A stretch of 64,000 bases of DNA, from positions 2,418,001 to 2,482,000 of the forward strand of contig NZ_CP019698.1 of NCBI RefSeq assembly GCF_002005145.1. Reading direction: 5' to 3'. How positions within the stretch are numbered: the first letter of the stretch is position 1; each line of letters opens with the position of its first letter. Positions 24,562 through 34,456 of this stretch are shown here, in pieces. Made by a program: the position numbers and the translations under genes. The notes under the pieces are model-generated. The model ran no database searches and had not been told where the DNA came from. It saw nothing but the letters and a program-made list of their open reading frames with translations. Origin of the DNA: Desulforamulus ferrireducens. Its GTDB lineage: Bacteria > Bacillota > Desulfotomaculia > Desulfotomaculales > Desulfotomaculaceae.

Positions 24562-25530
24562 CTGATAAAGACCTATCTTTACGATCATGCTACCCATAGC
24601 ATGCGACATGATATCAGTTTGGACAACTTACATCCCGTACTGGCTAATAAAAACAATTTGCTATGGGTAGACCTCTACAACTTTACCGAGCAAGAAATTC
24701 GCTATGTTGCCAATGCCTTTGACTTTCACGAATTAGCCGTGGAGGACTGTATGCATTACAGTCCCCGAGCCAAGTTAGATCGCTACGATGACCATCATTT
24801 TCTGGTGATTCACGCCATCCGCTATAACGAAGAACGTGACGAAGAAATTATGTTGGTACAACTCAACATTTTCTTAGGGGAAAATTATGTGGTCACAGTT
24901 CATAAGAATACCTTACCCAGCCTTGGTCGCTTGGCAAAGATTTGTCTGGTTGATACCAAGGTAGCAGATAAAAGCCGTGATTTTTTCCTTTATTCCATTA
25001 TTGATGGTTTAATCGATGAGTACTTTCCTGTACTTGACCGCATCGGCGATCGTATTGAAGACTTGGAAGATGAGATTTATGAAAAACCCAGCCGGGAAAC
25101 CACCGATGAATTCTTAGCTTTGAAAAGAACTATTTTAACCATGCGCCGCGCCATTACTCCCCAACGGAGAATCTTTTATAATCTAACCGGCAGTTCCTTT
25201 GTAATCAATGAAGATAACCAGCCCTACTATTTGGATTTGAAGGATCACCTGGAGCGTATATCGGACACCATTGATGGCTATAAGGATTTGGTAGACGGTG
25301 CCCTGGCGACCTACTCCTCTATTATTAGTGCACGAACTAACGAAACCATGCGAGTATTAACGGTTATTTCCACCATTTTTATGCCCCTTACCTTTGTTAC
25401 CGGTTTCTTTGGTATGAACGTGCCCCTGCCGGATCAAAATTCCATTTGGTCCACAGTAAGCATTACCATGGGGTTAGTTTTAGTTTCATTATGGATGGTT
25501 GTACTCTTTAGACAAAAGAAATGGATGTAG
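24562..25530 (+). CDS. corA: CorA-family magnesium/cobalt transporter
   Basis: The 322-residue protein has the cytoplasmic CorA domain, a long helix (VLDRIGDRIEDLEDEI) and, near the C-terminus, FGMNVPLP, the GMN selectivity motif after the first of two membrane segments. The family mediates Mg2+ uptake as pentamers. The open frame begins at 24547, but the only ribosome binding site, GGAGGTGA (24549-24556), is properly spaced for the CTG at 24562, giving (M)IKTYLYD. TTG 24547 and GTG 24553 overlap that site. The M-box, upstream ORF and hairpin regulate it. Confidence 0.92.
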   Translation: MIKTYLYDHATHSMRHDISLDNLHPVLANKNNLLWVDLYNFTEQEIRYVANAFDFHELAVEDCMHYSPRAKLDRYDDHHFLVIHAIRYNEERDEEIMLVQLNIFLGENYVVTVHKNTLPSLGRLAKICLVDTKVADKSRDFFLYSIIDGLIDEYFPVLDRIGDRIEDLEDEIYEKPSRETTDEFLALKRTILTMRRAITPQRRIFYNLTGSSFVINEDNQPYYLDLKDHLERISDTIDGYKDLVDGALATYSSIISARTNETMRVLTVISTIFMPLTFVTGFFGMNVPLPDQNSIWSTVSITMGLVLVSLWMVVLFRQKKWM

Positions 25531-25543
25531 CTGCTGGGTCCAT

Positions 25544-25572
25544 AAAGCCCCCTCGCTGAGGGGGCTTTCACG
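25544..25572 (+). terminator. terminator of corA
   Basis: AAAGCCCCCTC and GAGGGGGCTTT form an 11-bp stem with a 3-base loop directly after corA; only a short T-run follows. Confidence 0.75.
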
Positions 25573-25574
25573 AA

Positions 25575-25703
25575 GCGACTGGGGGAGTCAGGACCAACTC
25601 CCTCTGGCGGCTACGCCGCCACCTCCCTCAAAGAGGGAGGTTTTTTAAAGCCGATGGCAGATGGTTGAAAAAAGGGAAGTGTCATATCACGACACTTCCC
25701 TTT
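25575..25703. repeat. palindrome-rich spacer; rsgI terminator at 25671-25703
   Basis: GGCGGCTACGCCGCC and CCTCCCTCAAAGAGGGAGG form nested hairpins. AAAGGGAAGTGTC (25671-25683) pairs perfectly with GACACTTCCCTTT (25691-25703), and on the minus strand it is followed by TTTCAACC, ending rsgI. The last hairpin belongs to the dispersed AAGTG...CACTT palindrome family also seen at 36944, 50760 and 62305. Confidence 0.65.
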
Positions 25704-25710
25704 TAGTTGG

Positions 25711-26904
25711 CTAATCCTTATCCCTTTTGTCTTTATCCTTGTTTTTATCTTTATCCTTGTCTTTACCTTTATCTTTATCTTGTTTCTTATCTTTCCCCTG
25801 GTCCTTGTTCCTATCCTGCTCCCTTTCCCTTTGATTATTTTCCTGACCCCGGTTTAGTTTCTTGTCAGGCTGTTTGGTATTCTCTTGTTCTTCCCAACGA
25901 CCATGGCGACGGTCATCCCGTCGCTGTTCATTATCTTTTTTATCGAAGGAAGTGGCAGGTGAGGTTACTTTGTCCTCCACTTCAGGTCTTTTGGGCACCG
26001 GCTTAGTTTCCTGCTGTTTCTTTAATTGACCCGGCGATATCTTATCCTGGGACTTTGACTTAGATTTGTCTTGCTCGTCCTTGGCCTGGCCGGCCTCCCC
26101 CTTCTTGTTGTTCAAAGATTTTTCTTGCTTTTCCTTAGGTGGAGCTACGGTTACTTTACTTTCATGCTTTGCCCGGGGCAAAAGCTGTTCTAACTTAATA
26201 CCCTTTTCCTTTTCCAACTGGCCCAAGCCCTTTGACTTGGCCTCCTCCAGGGACACTTTTTCCCCTTTATCCACACTACCTCGGTGTATTAAGTAGCGTC
26301 CCACCGATAACCCCTTATTGACTGCCTCTTGGTGCTCTTGTAGAGTGGCTTTTTGGCTTACTACCTTTACAGAGGTCGGTAGTTTTTCGGCTTGCTTCTG
26401 GACAGCAGTCTGCAGTTTCCCCTCATCCACCACCACCACATCTTCCTTAACGGGGGTAACGGTGGTTAACACTACATTATTGGTGTCATTTAAATAGTGG
26501 TTTTGGGCCGCTCCCTCAACCAGCAGTTCCACTGCCTGGTAAATCTCTAGATTTTTAGGGTTTACCTTGGCTAATAAATCTTTGCCTTCCTGATCTAATC
26601 CCTGAGCCTTAATAACCAGGCCAGCTTCATTTACCGCTAATTCCAAACTGGGATTGATGTCCAGGGCCACATAGGCCACGGCGGGGTTAATCAGCATTTT
26701 CGCCCATAAACCCACCATTATTACCAGCAAGACTGAAGCCACCGCTAATCCCTGTTTAAGAGACGGTAATCTTAATTCTCTACCTGTCACCTCTTGTCCG
26801 AGGGTCCGATTCTTAGTAGTCAATATTATTCTAACAAAACGTCCGTCTGCGGTCAGGACCACAGCAAAGGGTCCTTTGGTTTCCAACAATATACCCTTAA
26901 CCAC
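25711..26904 (-). CDS. rsgI: RsgI-type anti-sigma factor
   Basis: The 397-residue membrane protein has an N-terminal RsgI domain (MVKGILLETKGPFAVVLTAD, residues 1-50), one membrane segment (~52-72), an extracytoplasmic domain beginning AVAYVALDINPSLELAVN, and a long Lys/Asp/Gln-rich tail that becomes a KDKDKDK-type run. It should bind and hold SigI at the membrane until an outside signal arrives. It overlaps sigI by 8 bp. The tail is much more repetitive than in well-known homologues and has no carbohydrate-binding domain. Confidence 0.9.
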   Translation of the reverse strand: MVKGILLETKGPFAVVLTADGRFVRIILTTKNRTLGQEVTGRELRLPSLKQGLAVASVLLVIMVGLWAKMLINPAVAYVALDINPSLELAVNEAGLVIKAQGLDQEGKDLLAKVNPKNLEIYQAVELLVEGAAQNHYLNDTNNVVLTTVTPVKEDVVVVDEGKLQTAVQKQAEKLPTSVKVVSQKATLQEHQEAVNKGLSVGRYLIHRGSVDKGEKVSLEEAKSKGLGQLEKEKGIKLEQLLPRAKHESKVTVAPPKEKQEKSLNNKKGEAGQAKDEQDKSKSKSQDKISPGQLKKQQETKPVPKRPEVEDKVTSPATSFDKKDNEQRRDDRRHGRWEEQENTKQPDKKLNRGQENNQREREQDRNKDQGKDKKQDKDKGKDKDKDKNKDKDKRDKD

Positions 26905-27643
26905 TCTGACTCTCCCCCTCTCCTGCTGACCAACTGGTTAGTTTTAAGTAGGAGAATAAATAAATATACTGTTCCCTCTTAGACAAGAGTAAGGCCATGG
27001 CAATGATATAGCGGCGACTTTTCTCAATGGTTTTCCTATGTAAACCTGACAATAATGTCAGTTCCTTTATCGGTAACCGTTTAGTGCGCACTAACTGCTC
27101 CATTAAGGCTGGATTATCGTTCACTTGCTTGGCCAGAGAAAGAAGACTCTCTCTGGAATCTCTGTGCTTTGGTGAAGCTTCCACCAATTCGCTCACACTA
27201 ATGCCGTAAGTCAGAAGCTCCTTTTGAAATTCTAAAATCTCTTCCTGTCGCTCCTGTGCCTCTGCTTCTTGTAAATACTTTTCCCAGGCCTGGGTTGTTT
27301 CCAATTGTACCGGGGCATTATCCGCCACCTGATATTCCAAAGGTTGGTGTCTGTGCCGGGCTTCCCGGCGAAAATAATCTGTCAAGCGACTTTTTATAAC
27401 TAACCGAGCAAAACCTAAAAACGGAATGTTTCTCTCTTCCTCAAAACGGTCAATGGCCTCGTTAAAAGCCAGCAAACCAATACTTAACTCCTCATCACGT
27501 CCCCATTCCAAGGAGCGGTTACAATATTTTACACAAGTATTTAAGATAAAGGGTTTGGCCTCTGCCAAGATGTTTTCTCTAACCTGTGTATCCCCTTGTT
27601 TGGCCTGGTTCAGGTACTGTGCCGTATGTTGCTCTAATGTCAA
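26897..27643 (-). CDS. sigI: RNA polymerase sigma factor SigI
   Basis: The 248-residue protein has a region-2 motif (EELSIGLLAFNEAIDRFEEE, then FLGFARLVIKSRLTDYFR) and a C-terminal helix-turn-helix SigI domain (LPIKELTLLSGLHRKTIEKS). SigI factors control heat and cell-envelope responses. The start is a TTG preceded by AGGGGGAG. The anti-sigma gene overlaps its end, the normal pairing. A sigma-I promoter may lie in 27,650-27,720, but I could not fix its boxes. Confidence 0.92.
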   Translation of the reverse strand: MTLEQHTAQYLNQAKQGDTQVRENILAEAKPFILNTCVKYCNRSLEWGRDEELSIGLLAFNEAIDRFEEERNIPFLGFARLVIKSRLTDYFRREARHRHQPLEYQVADNAPVQLETTQAWEKYLQEAEAQERQEEILEFQKELLTYGISVSELVEASPKHRDSRESLLSLAKQVNDNPALMEQLVRTKRLPIKELTLLSGLHRKTIEKSRRYIIAMALLLSKREQYIYLFSYLKLTSWSAGEGESQSG

Positions 27644-27754
27644 ACGTGGTCACTCCCCCTGACCCCGAACTTAACCCTCCTGATTTAACTATCATTCTAC
27701 CTTATTATACGTAAGGAATATCTTTTTTCTAGGGTAATTCGCAGGGCGTCGGTA

Positions 27755-27790
27755 ATAAAAAATCCCCTAACTATGTATAATTAGGGGACA
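27755..27790 (-). terminator. terminator of the trp operon
   Basis: TCCCCTAA (27763-27770) pairs with TTAGGGGA (27781-27788). On the minus strand the stem is followed by TTTTTTATTA. It lies ~60 bases after trpA. Confidence 0.85.
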
Positions 27791-27850
27791 TTTTATCTTT
27801 ATTTTACCTGGTTTGGCAAAATGGAACAACCCATAATAGTTTATCCTTTT

Positions 27851-28660
27851 CTACCAATTTTTGCCTACCAAAACATTCTTTAGTTCCCTGGTAAGTTGAT
27901 CCACTGCCTGCAGGCTGTTTTCTCCCTGTTGTTCCACTAACCGTACCAAAGCACTGCCTACTACCACACCATCAGTATATTGGGCTACCCTTGCCGCCTG
28001 GTCTGGTGTGGCAATGCCAAAGCCAGCCACCAGGGGAAGTTCGGTAAGTTCCCTTAATTGTCGGGACAGTCCGGCAATCTCCTCGGTTACTGACTGGCTG
28101 GTACCGGTGATGCCGGTCACTGTGACACAGTAAATAAAGCCCTGGGCCACAGCCACAATTTTGGCTAACCGCTGCGTCGTACTGGTGGGTGCCACCAGAG
28201 GGATCACCGCAATACCCCTGGGGATAGCAGCAGCCAATAGTGCTCCCGCTTCTTCCACCGGTAGATCGGGAATGATTACACCTGCTACCCCTGCTGCGGC
28301 GGCTTCTTGACAAAATCTAGTTAAACCATATTGTAATACCGGGTTATAATAGGACATTAAAACCACCGGTGTGCTTAACCCTGGCCGGGCTGCGGAAACC
28401 AGGTGCAAAATCTCGGCCAGGCCAGTGCCGTTAGCTAATGCCCTGGTCGAGGCCCGTTGGATTACCGGTCCATCGGCGGAGGGGTCGGAAAAGGGAACCC
28501 CCAGTTCAATGATATCTGCTCCGGACTGGGCCATTGTTTGCATTAGTCGGGCGGTGGTTGTTAGATCGGGATCACCGGCGGTTACATAGGTCACCAAAGC
28601 CTTCTCCTGACGCTCCCTTAAGGCGGCAAAGGTCTGCTGTAAATGCTCAATGCCTGTCAT
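27851..28660 (-). CDS. trpA: tryptophan synthase alpha subunit
   Basis: The 269-residue TIM-barrel enzyme cleaves indole-3-glycerol phosphate to indole and glyceraldehyde 3-phosphate. [19 protein letters not shown] carries the catalytic Glu and the Asp of the DGP motif, and GFGIATPDQ is the phosphate site. It overlaps trpB by 4 bp and is the last gene of trpEGDCFBA. Confidence 0.96.
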   Translation of the reverse strand: MTGIEHLQQTFAALRERQEKALVTYVTAGDPDLTTTARLMQTMAQSGADIIELGVPFSDPSADGPVIQRASTRALANGTGLAEILHLVSAARPGLSTPVVLMSYYNPVLQYGLTRFCQEAAAAGVAGVIIPDLPVEEAGALLAAAIPRGIAVIPLVAPTSTTQRLAKIVAVAQGFIYCVTVTGITGTSQSVTEEIAGLSRQLRELTELPLVAGFGIATPDQAARVAQYTDGVVVGSALVRLVEQQGENSLQAVDQLTRELKNVLVGKNW

Positions 28661-29847
28661 ATTAGTTCCACCCCCATGGTTTTGGCCACCGTAGGCACAT
28701 CCTTATCCCCTCGGCCAGAAAGACAAACCAGGATGCTCTGCTGCTTGTTCATTTGAGCAGCCAGCTTGATGGCACCAGCCAAGGCGTGTGAACTTTCCAG
28801 GGCTGGCAAAATACCCTCGGTACGGGCAAGCAGATGGAAGGCTTCCAGGGCTTCTTCATCGGTGGCCGTAATGTACTGTACCCGACCGCTGTCCTTTAAA
28901 TAACTGTGCTCCGGCCCCACACCGGGATAGTCCAGTCCCGCTGATATGGAATGAACAGGCCTCACTTGACCAGCAACATCCTGTAGCAGGTAACTGTAAG
29001 CACCATGCAATACACCAGGTCGACCGGCGTTTAATGTCGCGGCATGTTGCTCAGTATGCAAGCCCAGGCCACCGGCCTCCACCCCAACTAGCTTAACCTC
29101 TTGCAAGGGCAGGAAATGATAAAATATGCCCATGGCATTACTGCCACCGCCCACACAGGCCACCACACAATCCGGCAGCGCCCCTCTTTGAGCCAACATT
29201 TGCTCCCGGGCTTCTTCGCCAATAATAGCCTGGAAATTCCTTACCATCACAGGATAGGGATGGGGGCCGGCCACTGAACCAATGACATAAAAGGTATTTC
29301 TGACATTAGTTACCCAGTCCCGCATGGCTTCGTTCATGGCGTCCTTTAGGGTTCCGCTGCCAGAGCTTACTTTCACCACTTCCGCACCCAGTAAGCGCAT
29401 GCGGAAGACATTAGGGGATTGGCGGTAAATATCTTCCTCCCCCATATAAACAACGCATTGCAGACCTAACAGGGCCGCCACTGTGGCAGTGGCCACACCG
29501 TGCTGACCAGCACCGGTTTCCGCTACGATACGTTTTTTGCCCATACGGCGGGCCAGTAGCAGTTGTCCCACCGTATTATTAATCTTATGCGCACCGGTGT
29601 GGTTGAGATCCTCCCGTTTTAAGTAAATGTCTGCTCCGCCTATTTTTTTACTCAAGGCCGCTGCCCTGTAGACCGGCGAGGGTCTGCCCACATAGTGTTT
29701 TAAATAATAGGACACCTCCCTTTGGAAGGCAGCATCCTGTTGGGCTTGCTGGTAGGCCTGAGTTAATTCCTCCAGGGCAGGCATGAGAGTTTCCGGTACA
29801 AATCTTCCTCCATAGGCACCAAAGTAACCACGCTTATCCGGCAACAC
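28657..29847 (-). CDS. trpB: tryptophan synthase beta subunit
   Basis: The 396-residue PLP enzyme condenses indole with serine. [16 protein letters not shown] carries the PLP lysine (HTGAHK) and [10 protein letters not shown] binds the PLP phosphate. I start it at the GTG at 29847, nine bases after GGGAGG; the frame is open to 29868. It overlaps trpF slightly, so synthesis is coupled. Confidence 0.96.
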   Translation of the reverse strand: MLPDKRGYFGAYGGRFVPETLMPALEELTQAYQQAQQDAAFQREVSYYLKHYVGRPSPVYRAAALSKKIGGADIYLKREDLNHTGAHKINNTVGQLLLARRMGKKRIVAETGAGQHGVATATVAALLGLQCVVYMGEEDIYRQSPNVFRMRLLGAEVVKVSSGSGTLKDAMNEAMRDWVTNVRNTFYVIGSVAGPHPYPVMVRNFQAIIGEEAREQMLAQRGALPDCVVACVGGGSNAMGIFYHFLPLQEVKLVGVEAGGLGLHTEQHAATLNAGRPGVLHGAYSYLLQDVAGQVRPVHSISAGLDYPGVGPEHSYLKDSGRVQYITATDEEALEAFHLLARTEGILPALESSHALAGAIKLAAQMNKQQSILVCLSGRGDKDVPTVAKTMGVELI

Positions 29848-30454
29848 AGTAACACACCTCCCTGACACGCTGAATAAAGGCTTTTATTAAGGTCTCATCT
29901 TTTTTACCCCTGAACTCAACCCCACTGGAGACATCCACTGCGTAGGGACGGACCATGGCCACTGCCCGCCCAACATTGCCCGGATGGAGCCCCCCGGCTA
30001 AAATAAGAGGTTGCTTTAGAGAGACTCCCATCAATATTTGCCAATCAAAGGTTTGACCGGAACCCGGCTGAACATGATCCACCAGCAGGGCACTAACAGG
30101 GTAGTCAGCGGCTCGCTCCAAGCTGGAGCGGTCTCCAGGTATGGCCTTGATACAACGCAGGCCCAGTTGTTGACAATATTCAGGGCTTTCTTGACCATGC
30201 AATTGAACCAGATCCAAGCCGCAATAGTGGGCCAGCTGCCGCACCTCTTCCATGGGCGTGTTGACAAAAACCCCCACCCGGGACACCAGGGGCGGCAGGG
30301 CTTGACAGATGGCCCTGGCTTGCTGCGGGGTAACTTGGCGTCTGCCGGGAGCAAAGACCAGACCAATGGCATCGGCTCCTGCCCGGGCAGCAGCCAAAGC
30401 CGTGGGAATGTCCTGCAAACCACAGATTTTAATGCGTACAGCCGGGAAGCTCAA
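29834..30454 (-). CDS. trpF: phosphoribosylanthranilate isomerase
   Basis: The ~206-residue TIM-barrel enzyme isomerises phosphoribosylanthranilate. [10 protein letters not shown] carries the catalytic Cys, [12 protein letters not shown] and [10 protein letters not shown] follow, and AVDVSSGVE carries the phosphate site. The TTG at 30454 lies six bases after GAGGGGGTG; an earlier GTG at 30463 is inside that site. It overlaps trpC by 26 bp. Confidence 0.95.
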   Translation of the reverse strand: MSFPAVRIKICGLQDIPTALAAARAGADAIGLVFAPGRRQVTPQQARAICQALPPLVSRVGVFVNTPMEEVRQLAHYCGLDLVQLHGQESPEYCQQLGLRCIKAIPGDRSSLERAADYPVSALLVDHVQPGSGQTFDWQILMGVSLKQPLILAGGLHPGNVGRAVAMVRPYAVDVSSGVEFRGKKDETLIKAFIQRVREVCYCVAG

Positions 30455-31241
30455 CCCTGCCACCCCCTCTCACCAATTCTCGCACTTTGGCCGGAATATC
30501 CGCTGCACTGACCAGGGACTCTCCCACCAAGGCCGCCTGCACACCCAGTTCTTTCAGGAAAATCATATGTTCAGGGCTCTGAATACCACTTTCACTAACC
30601 ACGGTGATGCCCTCTCGGTTAATGTATTGCATCAGGCCAGCAGTTACTGCCAAATCTGTTTGGAAGGTCTGCAGATTCCGGTTATTGATACCAATTAGCC
30701 GAAAACCTAAGCTTAATACCCGCTCTAACTCAGCCTCGGTATGCACCTCCACCAGTGTTTGCAGACCACAGGCCCGGGCCAGATGAGCCAGATTGGTAAG
30801 CTCCTGCTGGCTCAGAATAGCTGCAATTAATAAAATGGCCGCCGCGCCGGCCAAGCGGCTCTGGTAAACCTGTAACGGGTGGATAATAAAATCCTTCCGC
30901 AGCAAAGGAAGTTGGATAGTTTGCTGCACCTCTGACAAATTAGTTAAAGCGCCACCAAAAAATTGACTGTCTGTCAACACAGATACCGCTGCCGCGCCAT
31001 TTTCCTGATATATTTGAGCCAGTTGACGGTGATTAATACCCTTGCATAGCACTCCTTTAGAAGGTGAACAGTATTTTATTTCAGCAATCAGGCTTACTCT
31101 GCCGCCAACACTGATGGCTTGTTGAAAATTAGGAGCCGGTGGTAGGGTACTGATCTCCCTCTCCATTTGGGATACCACCACTCTGGACTGCAGCCTTTGG
31201 ATTTCTTGTCTTTTGACAGCTACAATTTGCTCTAATATCAA
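30429..31241 (-). CDS. trpC: indole-3-glycerol phosphate synthase
   Basis: The 270-residue enzyme closes the indole ring. LIAEIKYCSPSKG (catalytic Lys), LRKDFIIHPLQV (Lys) and IGINNRNLQTF (phosphate loop) are all visible. It starts with TTG after AAGGAGG at a wide spacing of 11 bases and overlaps trpD by 4 bp. Length is normal. Confidence 0.96.
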   Translation of the reverse strand: MILEQIVAVKRQEIQRLQSRVVVSQMEREISTLPPAPNFQQAISVGGRVSLIAEIKYCSPSKGVLCKGINHRQLAQIYQENGAAAVSVLTDSQFFGGALTNLSEVQQTIQLPLLRKDFIIHPLQVYQSRLAGAAAILLIAAILSQQELTNLAHLARACGLQTLVEVHTEAELERVLSLGFRLIGINNRNLQTFQTDLAVTAGLMQYINREGITVVSESGIQSPEHMIFLKELGVQAALVGESLVSAADIPAKVRELVRGGGRVELPGCTH

Positions 31242-32275
31242 AGCGCTACAGTCCTCCTTTTCACAATGGATTGACTGAAATTGACCAGTTCTTCCAGTTT
31301 CTTTTTGGCCTTACCGGAATCTATAACTTCTTCTGCCAACCGCAGGGCCACTGTCAAATCCTGGGTAAGTCCCCCGGCCATGAGACCCAGGGCAGCATTG
31401 ATTAGCACTGCATCCCGCCGGGGTCCGGGTGCACCGTCCAGAACATTTTTGATAATGCGCGCATTCATTTTTACATCGCCCCCGGCCAAGGCTGACACCG
31501 GCGAGCGGGACAGTCCGTAATCCTCTGGATTAAGTGTGAAACGGGTTACCTTGCCGTCAGCCACCTCATAGACCAAAGCCTCCCCGGCCAGGGAAACTTC
31601 ATCCAAGCCACCACTGCCGTGCACCACATAGGATTTTTTGCTCCCTAAATTGGCTAATACTTGGGCCAGCACCGGAGCCAAATCCGCACTATAGACCCCC
31701 AGCACCTGCCTATCGGCAAAGGCGGGATTGGTCAGTGGCCCTAGAATATTAAAAACCGTCCGAATGCCAATTTCCTTGCGGGGGGCGGCAGCATGCTTCA
31801 TGGCACCATGCAGCAGGGGGGCAAAGAGAAAGGAAATGCCCACCTTATCCAGGCAAAGACCTGCTTCCTGGGGAGTAAGATTAACGGCTACCCCCAGGTA
31901 TTCCAGCACATCTGCACTGCCGCACTTGCTGGAAACCGAACGATTGCCATGTTTTGCCACCGGCAAACCTGCCCCGGCCAGCACAAAGGCACAGGCGGTG
32001 GAAATATTAAAGGTGTTGGCACCGTCCCCGCCGGTGCCGCAGGTATCTACCAGACCACTGCGTTTAGTCACCACCGGCGTTACCTTCTCCCGCATGGTAC
32101 GGGCAAAGCCGGTAATTTCCTGCGCTGTTTCCCCCTTTAAATGGAGGGCTGTAAGAAAACAAGCAATTTGCGCCGGGGTGGCCAACCCTTCCATTATTTC
32201 TTGCATGGTCTGCCTGGCCTCATTTTCAGATAAACTGACTCCTGCCACTACCTTTTTAATGGCTTCACTAATCAC
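31238..32275 (-). CDS. trpD: anthranilate phosphoribosyltransferase
   Basis: The 345-residue enzyme transfers phosphoribose to anthranilate. DTCGTGGDGANTFNIST is the PRPP site, KHGNRSVSSKCGSADVLE the metal and substrate site, and LVVHGSGGLDE-like YVVHGSGGLDE follows. GTG start after AAGGAGGAG. It is separate from trpG, which is encoded by its own gene upstream. Confidence 0.96.
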   Translation of the reverse strand: MISEAIKKVVAGVSLSENEARQTMQEIMEGLATPAQIACFLTALHLKGETAQEITGFARTMREKVTPVVTKRSGLVDTCGTGGDGANTFNISTACAFVLAGAGLPVAKHGNRSVSSKCGSADVLEYLGVAVNLTPQEAGLCLDKVGISFLFAPLLHGAMKHAAAPRKEIGIRTVFNILGPLTNPAFADRQVLGVYSADLAPVLAQVLANLGSKKSYVVHGSGGLDEVSLAGEALVYEVADGKVTRFTLNPEDYGLSRSPVSALAGGDVKMNARIIKNVLDGAPGPRRDAVLINAALGLMAGGLTQDLTVALRLAEEVIDSGKAKKKLEELVNFSQSIVKRRTVAL

Positions 32276-32301
32276 TCCACTCTCCTCCTTCTCAGCTCGT
32301 C

Positions 32302-32874
32302 TCAGGTCTTACAAAGGTTTAGAAAATTCCTCAGCAGGGCTTTCCCCTGGGTGGTGGCAAAGGATTCAGGGTGATACTGAACCCCCTCCACCGGAAATTG
32401 GTTATGTCTGAGACCCATCACCTCCCCTTCCGGTGTTCTGGCTGAAATGGTTAAACAAGGGGGCAAGCTTGCTTCCTCCACAGCCAGGGAATGATAGCGT
32501 GTGGCTGTAAAGGGTGAGACAATGTCTCGATAAATACCCCTGCCGTCGTGCAGAATGGTGGAGGTTTTGCCGTGCATTAGTCTGGCGGCCGGCACCACCT
32601 TGCCTCCCCAGGCCTGGGCTATGGTTTGATGACCCAGGCAGACTCCCAGGATAGGTATCCTGCCACTGAACTGTCTTACTACCTCCAAACAGATGCCCGC
32701 CTCCTCTGGTCGGCCCGGTCCCGGTGAAAGCAGTATGCCGGTAAACTGCGGGTCCCTTAGTGTTGCCAGGGAAATGGCATTATTGCGATAGACCTTCACC
32801 GGGTAGCCCAGTTCCCTAACTAACTGCACCAGGTTGTAGGTAAAGGAATCATAATTATCAATTACCGCCAGCAT
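32302..32874 (-). CDS. trpG: anthranilate synthase component II (glutamine amidotransferase)
   Basis: The 190-residue class I amidotransferase supplies ammonia to TrpE. LSPGPGRPEEAG binds glutamine and ILGVCLGHQTIAQ carries the nucleophile Cys; GVQYHPES carries the His-x-Glu pair. It follows trpE after 2 bases. It may also serve p-aminobenzoate synthesis, as in Bacillus. Confidence 0.95.
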   Translation of the reverse strand: MLAVIDNYDSFTYNLVQLVRELGYPVKVYRNNAISLATLRDPQFTGILLSPGPGRPEEAGICLEVVRQFSGRIPILGVCLGHQTIAQAWGGKVVPAARLMHGKTSTILHDGRGIYRDIVSPFTATRYHSLAVEEASLPPCLTISARTPEGEVMGLRHNQFPVEGVQYHPESFATTQGKALLRNFLNLCKT

Positions 32875-32876
32875 GC

Positions 32877-34379
32877 TTAAGCCCCCTTTCCGCCTTGGCA
32901 GGCCAACACTGCCAGAGCCATGGCCCTGGCCTTATGCAGCGTCTCCAGATATTCCTTGGCAGGATCGGAATCGGCCACAATGCCTGCCCCGCTCTGGAAG
33001 TATGCTTTCCCTTGCTGAATGACTGCGGTTCTAATGGTAATGGCCGTATCCATATTTCCCGCAAAATCCAGGTACCCCACAGCCCCTGCGTAAATGCCTC
33101 GTTTGGTTGGTTCTAATTCCTCGATAATTTCCATAGCTCTAATTTTTGGTGCTCCGGTAACAGTACCGGCCGGGAAGCAGGCAGCCAGGGCATCCAAATG
33201 GTGCTTGCCGGCTTCTATCTTTCCCCTGACCTCAGACACCAAATGCATTACATGGGAATAGCGCTCTACCTCCATAAAGCGGGAAACCTCAATGGTTCCC
33301 GGTTGACAAACCCGGCCCAGGTCGTTACGTCCCAAGTCCACCAACATAAGGTGTTCGGCCCTTTCCTTTTCATCCTTTAACAGTTCCTGAGCTAATCGTT
33401 GATCTTCCTCGTAATTTACTCCCCTGGGTCTGCTACCGGCAATGGGATGGCTGTATAATTTGTCTCCTGTCAAACGTACTAACATCTCCGGGGAAGCCCC
33501 CACCAGCTGGATATCGCCAAAATTAAAGTAATAGAGATAGGACGAGGGATTAATTGTTCTTATACGCCGATACAGTTCAAAGGCATTGCCGGTGAAAGGC
33601 AGACAGAATCTTTGGGATAAAACCACTTGAAAGATATCCCCCTGCCGAATATAATCCAGCGCCTTTCTCACCGCTGACTCAAACTGCTGCCTGGTGGTGA
33701 AGGAATTCCGAGCGAGTTCCTGGTAAAGCAAATCTTCTGACCAAGGCTGTACTGCTGCCAGAGAGCCCAGGGAATTCTCTTGCTGGCTATGAAAAATCCT
33801 TGCTGCCACCTGGTCTATAACATCAACCGCTTGCCGGTAGGTGTCCTCCGGTGTTCCCTGCAGAGGAAGATTAGCAATAATCAGGAAGGTTCGCTTCACA
33901 TGATCAAAGGCCAGCACCACCCCGGGAAACATTAACTGACAAAGGGGTAAAGCCAGGTCATCCTGGTGTAAATCCGGTAGTTTTTCCAGATAACGCACTA
34001 AATCGTAGCTAAAATAACCCACCGCACCGGAGGTAAAACGGGGTAACTCCGGCAGTTGGGGAGAACGAAAGCGGCTTAATAGCCCGGCCAGTGCCTGTAG
34101 AGGATCCCCGTGCAAAGTGGCCTTGCCTACCTTTCCCCGGTAACTGGCCGCCCCCCGGTGAAAGCAATAGCTTAAGAAACAATCCAGGCCGATAAAGGAA
34201 TACCTGGCTAAATGTTCCCCTCCCTCCACACTTTCCAGTAGAAAACTTGGTCCCGTGGGTGCTAATTTGCCGTAGAGGGATACCGGTGTTTCGGTATCCG
34301 CCAGATATTCCCGATAAACGGGTATTAAGTTATACTCCTGACTAAGAGAACAGAACTTCTCCAGGGACGGATAATACAA
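32877..34379 (-). CDS. trpE: anthranilate synthase component I
   Basis: The 500-residue chorismate-using enzyme has GSRPRGVNYEEDQRLAQELL, HLMLVDLGRNDLGRV and GTVTGAPKIRAMEII, the conserved chorismate-binding blocks, and an N-terminal feedback site region (LLESVEGGEHLARYSFIG). The frame is open to 34427, but GGAGGTGAG lies four bases before the TTG at 34379, so I place the start there. The TRAP attenuator directly upstream controls the whole operon. Confidence 0.95.
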   Translation of the reverse strand: MYYPSLEKFCSLSQEYNLIPVYREYLADTETPVSLYGKLAPTGPSFLLESVEGGEHLARYSFIGLDCFLSYCFHRGAASYRGKVGKATLHGDPLQALAGLLSRFRSPQLPELPRFTSGAVGYFSYDLVRYLEKLPDLHQDDLALPLCQLMFPGVVLAFDHVKRTFLIIANLPLQGTPEDTYRQAVDVIDQVAARIFHSQQENSLGSLAAVQPWSEDLLYQELARNSFTTRQQFESAVRKALDYIRQGDIFQVVLSQRFCLPFTGNAFELYRRIRTINPSSYLYYFNFGDIQLVGASPEMLVRLTGDKLYSHPIAGSRPRGVNYEEDQRLAQELLKDEKERAEHLMLVDLGRNDLGRVCQPGTIEVSRFMEVERYSHVMHLVSEVRGKIEAGKHHLDALAACFPAGTVTGAPKIRAMEIIEELEPTKRGIYAGAVGYLDFAGNMDTAITIRTAVIQQGKAYFQSGAGIVADSDPAKEYLETLHKARAMALAVLACQGGKGA

Positions 34380-34390
34380 CCTGCTCACCT

Positions 34391-34432
34391 CCAAAAAACA
34401 AAAAACCGGCAGCTCAAGAAAGAGCACCGGTT
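34391..34432 (-). terminator. trp attenuator terminator
   Basis: On the minus strand AACCGGTGCTC (from 34432) pairs with GAGCTGCCGGTT (to 34404) and is followed by TTTTTGTTTTTT. The 5' arm shares TATAACCGGTGCTC with the alternative antiterminator, whose partners are GGTTATA and GAGCA upstream. Confidence 0.92.
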
Positions 34433-34456
34433 ATATATAACAAAATAACTATAACC

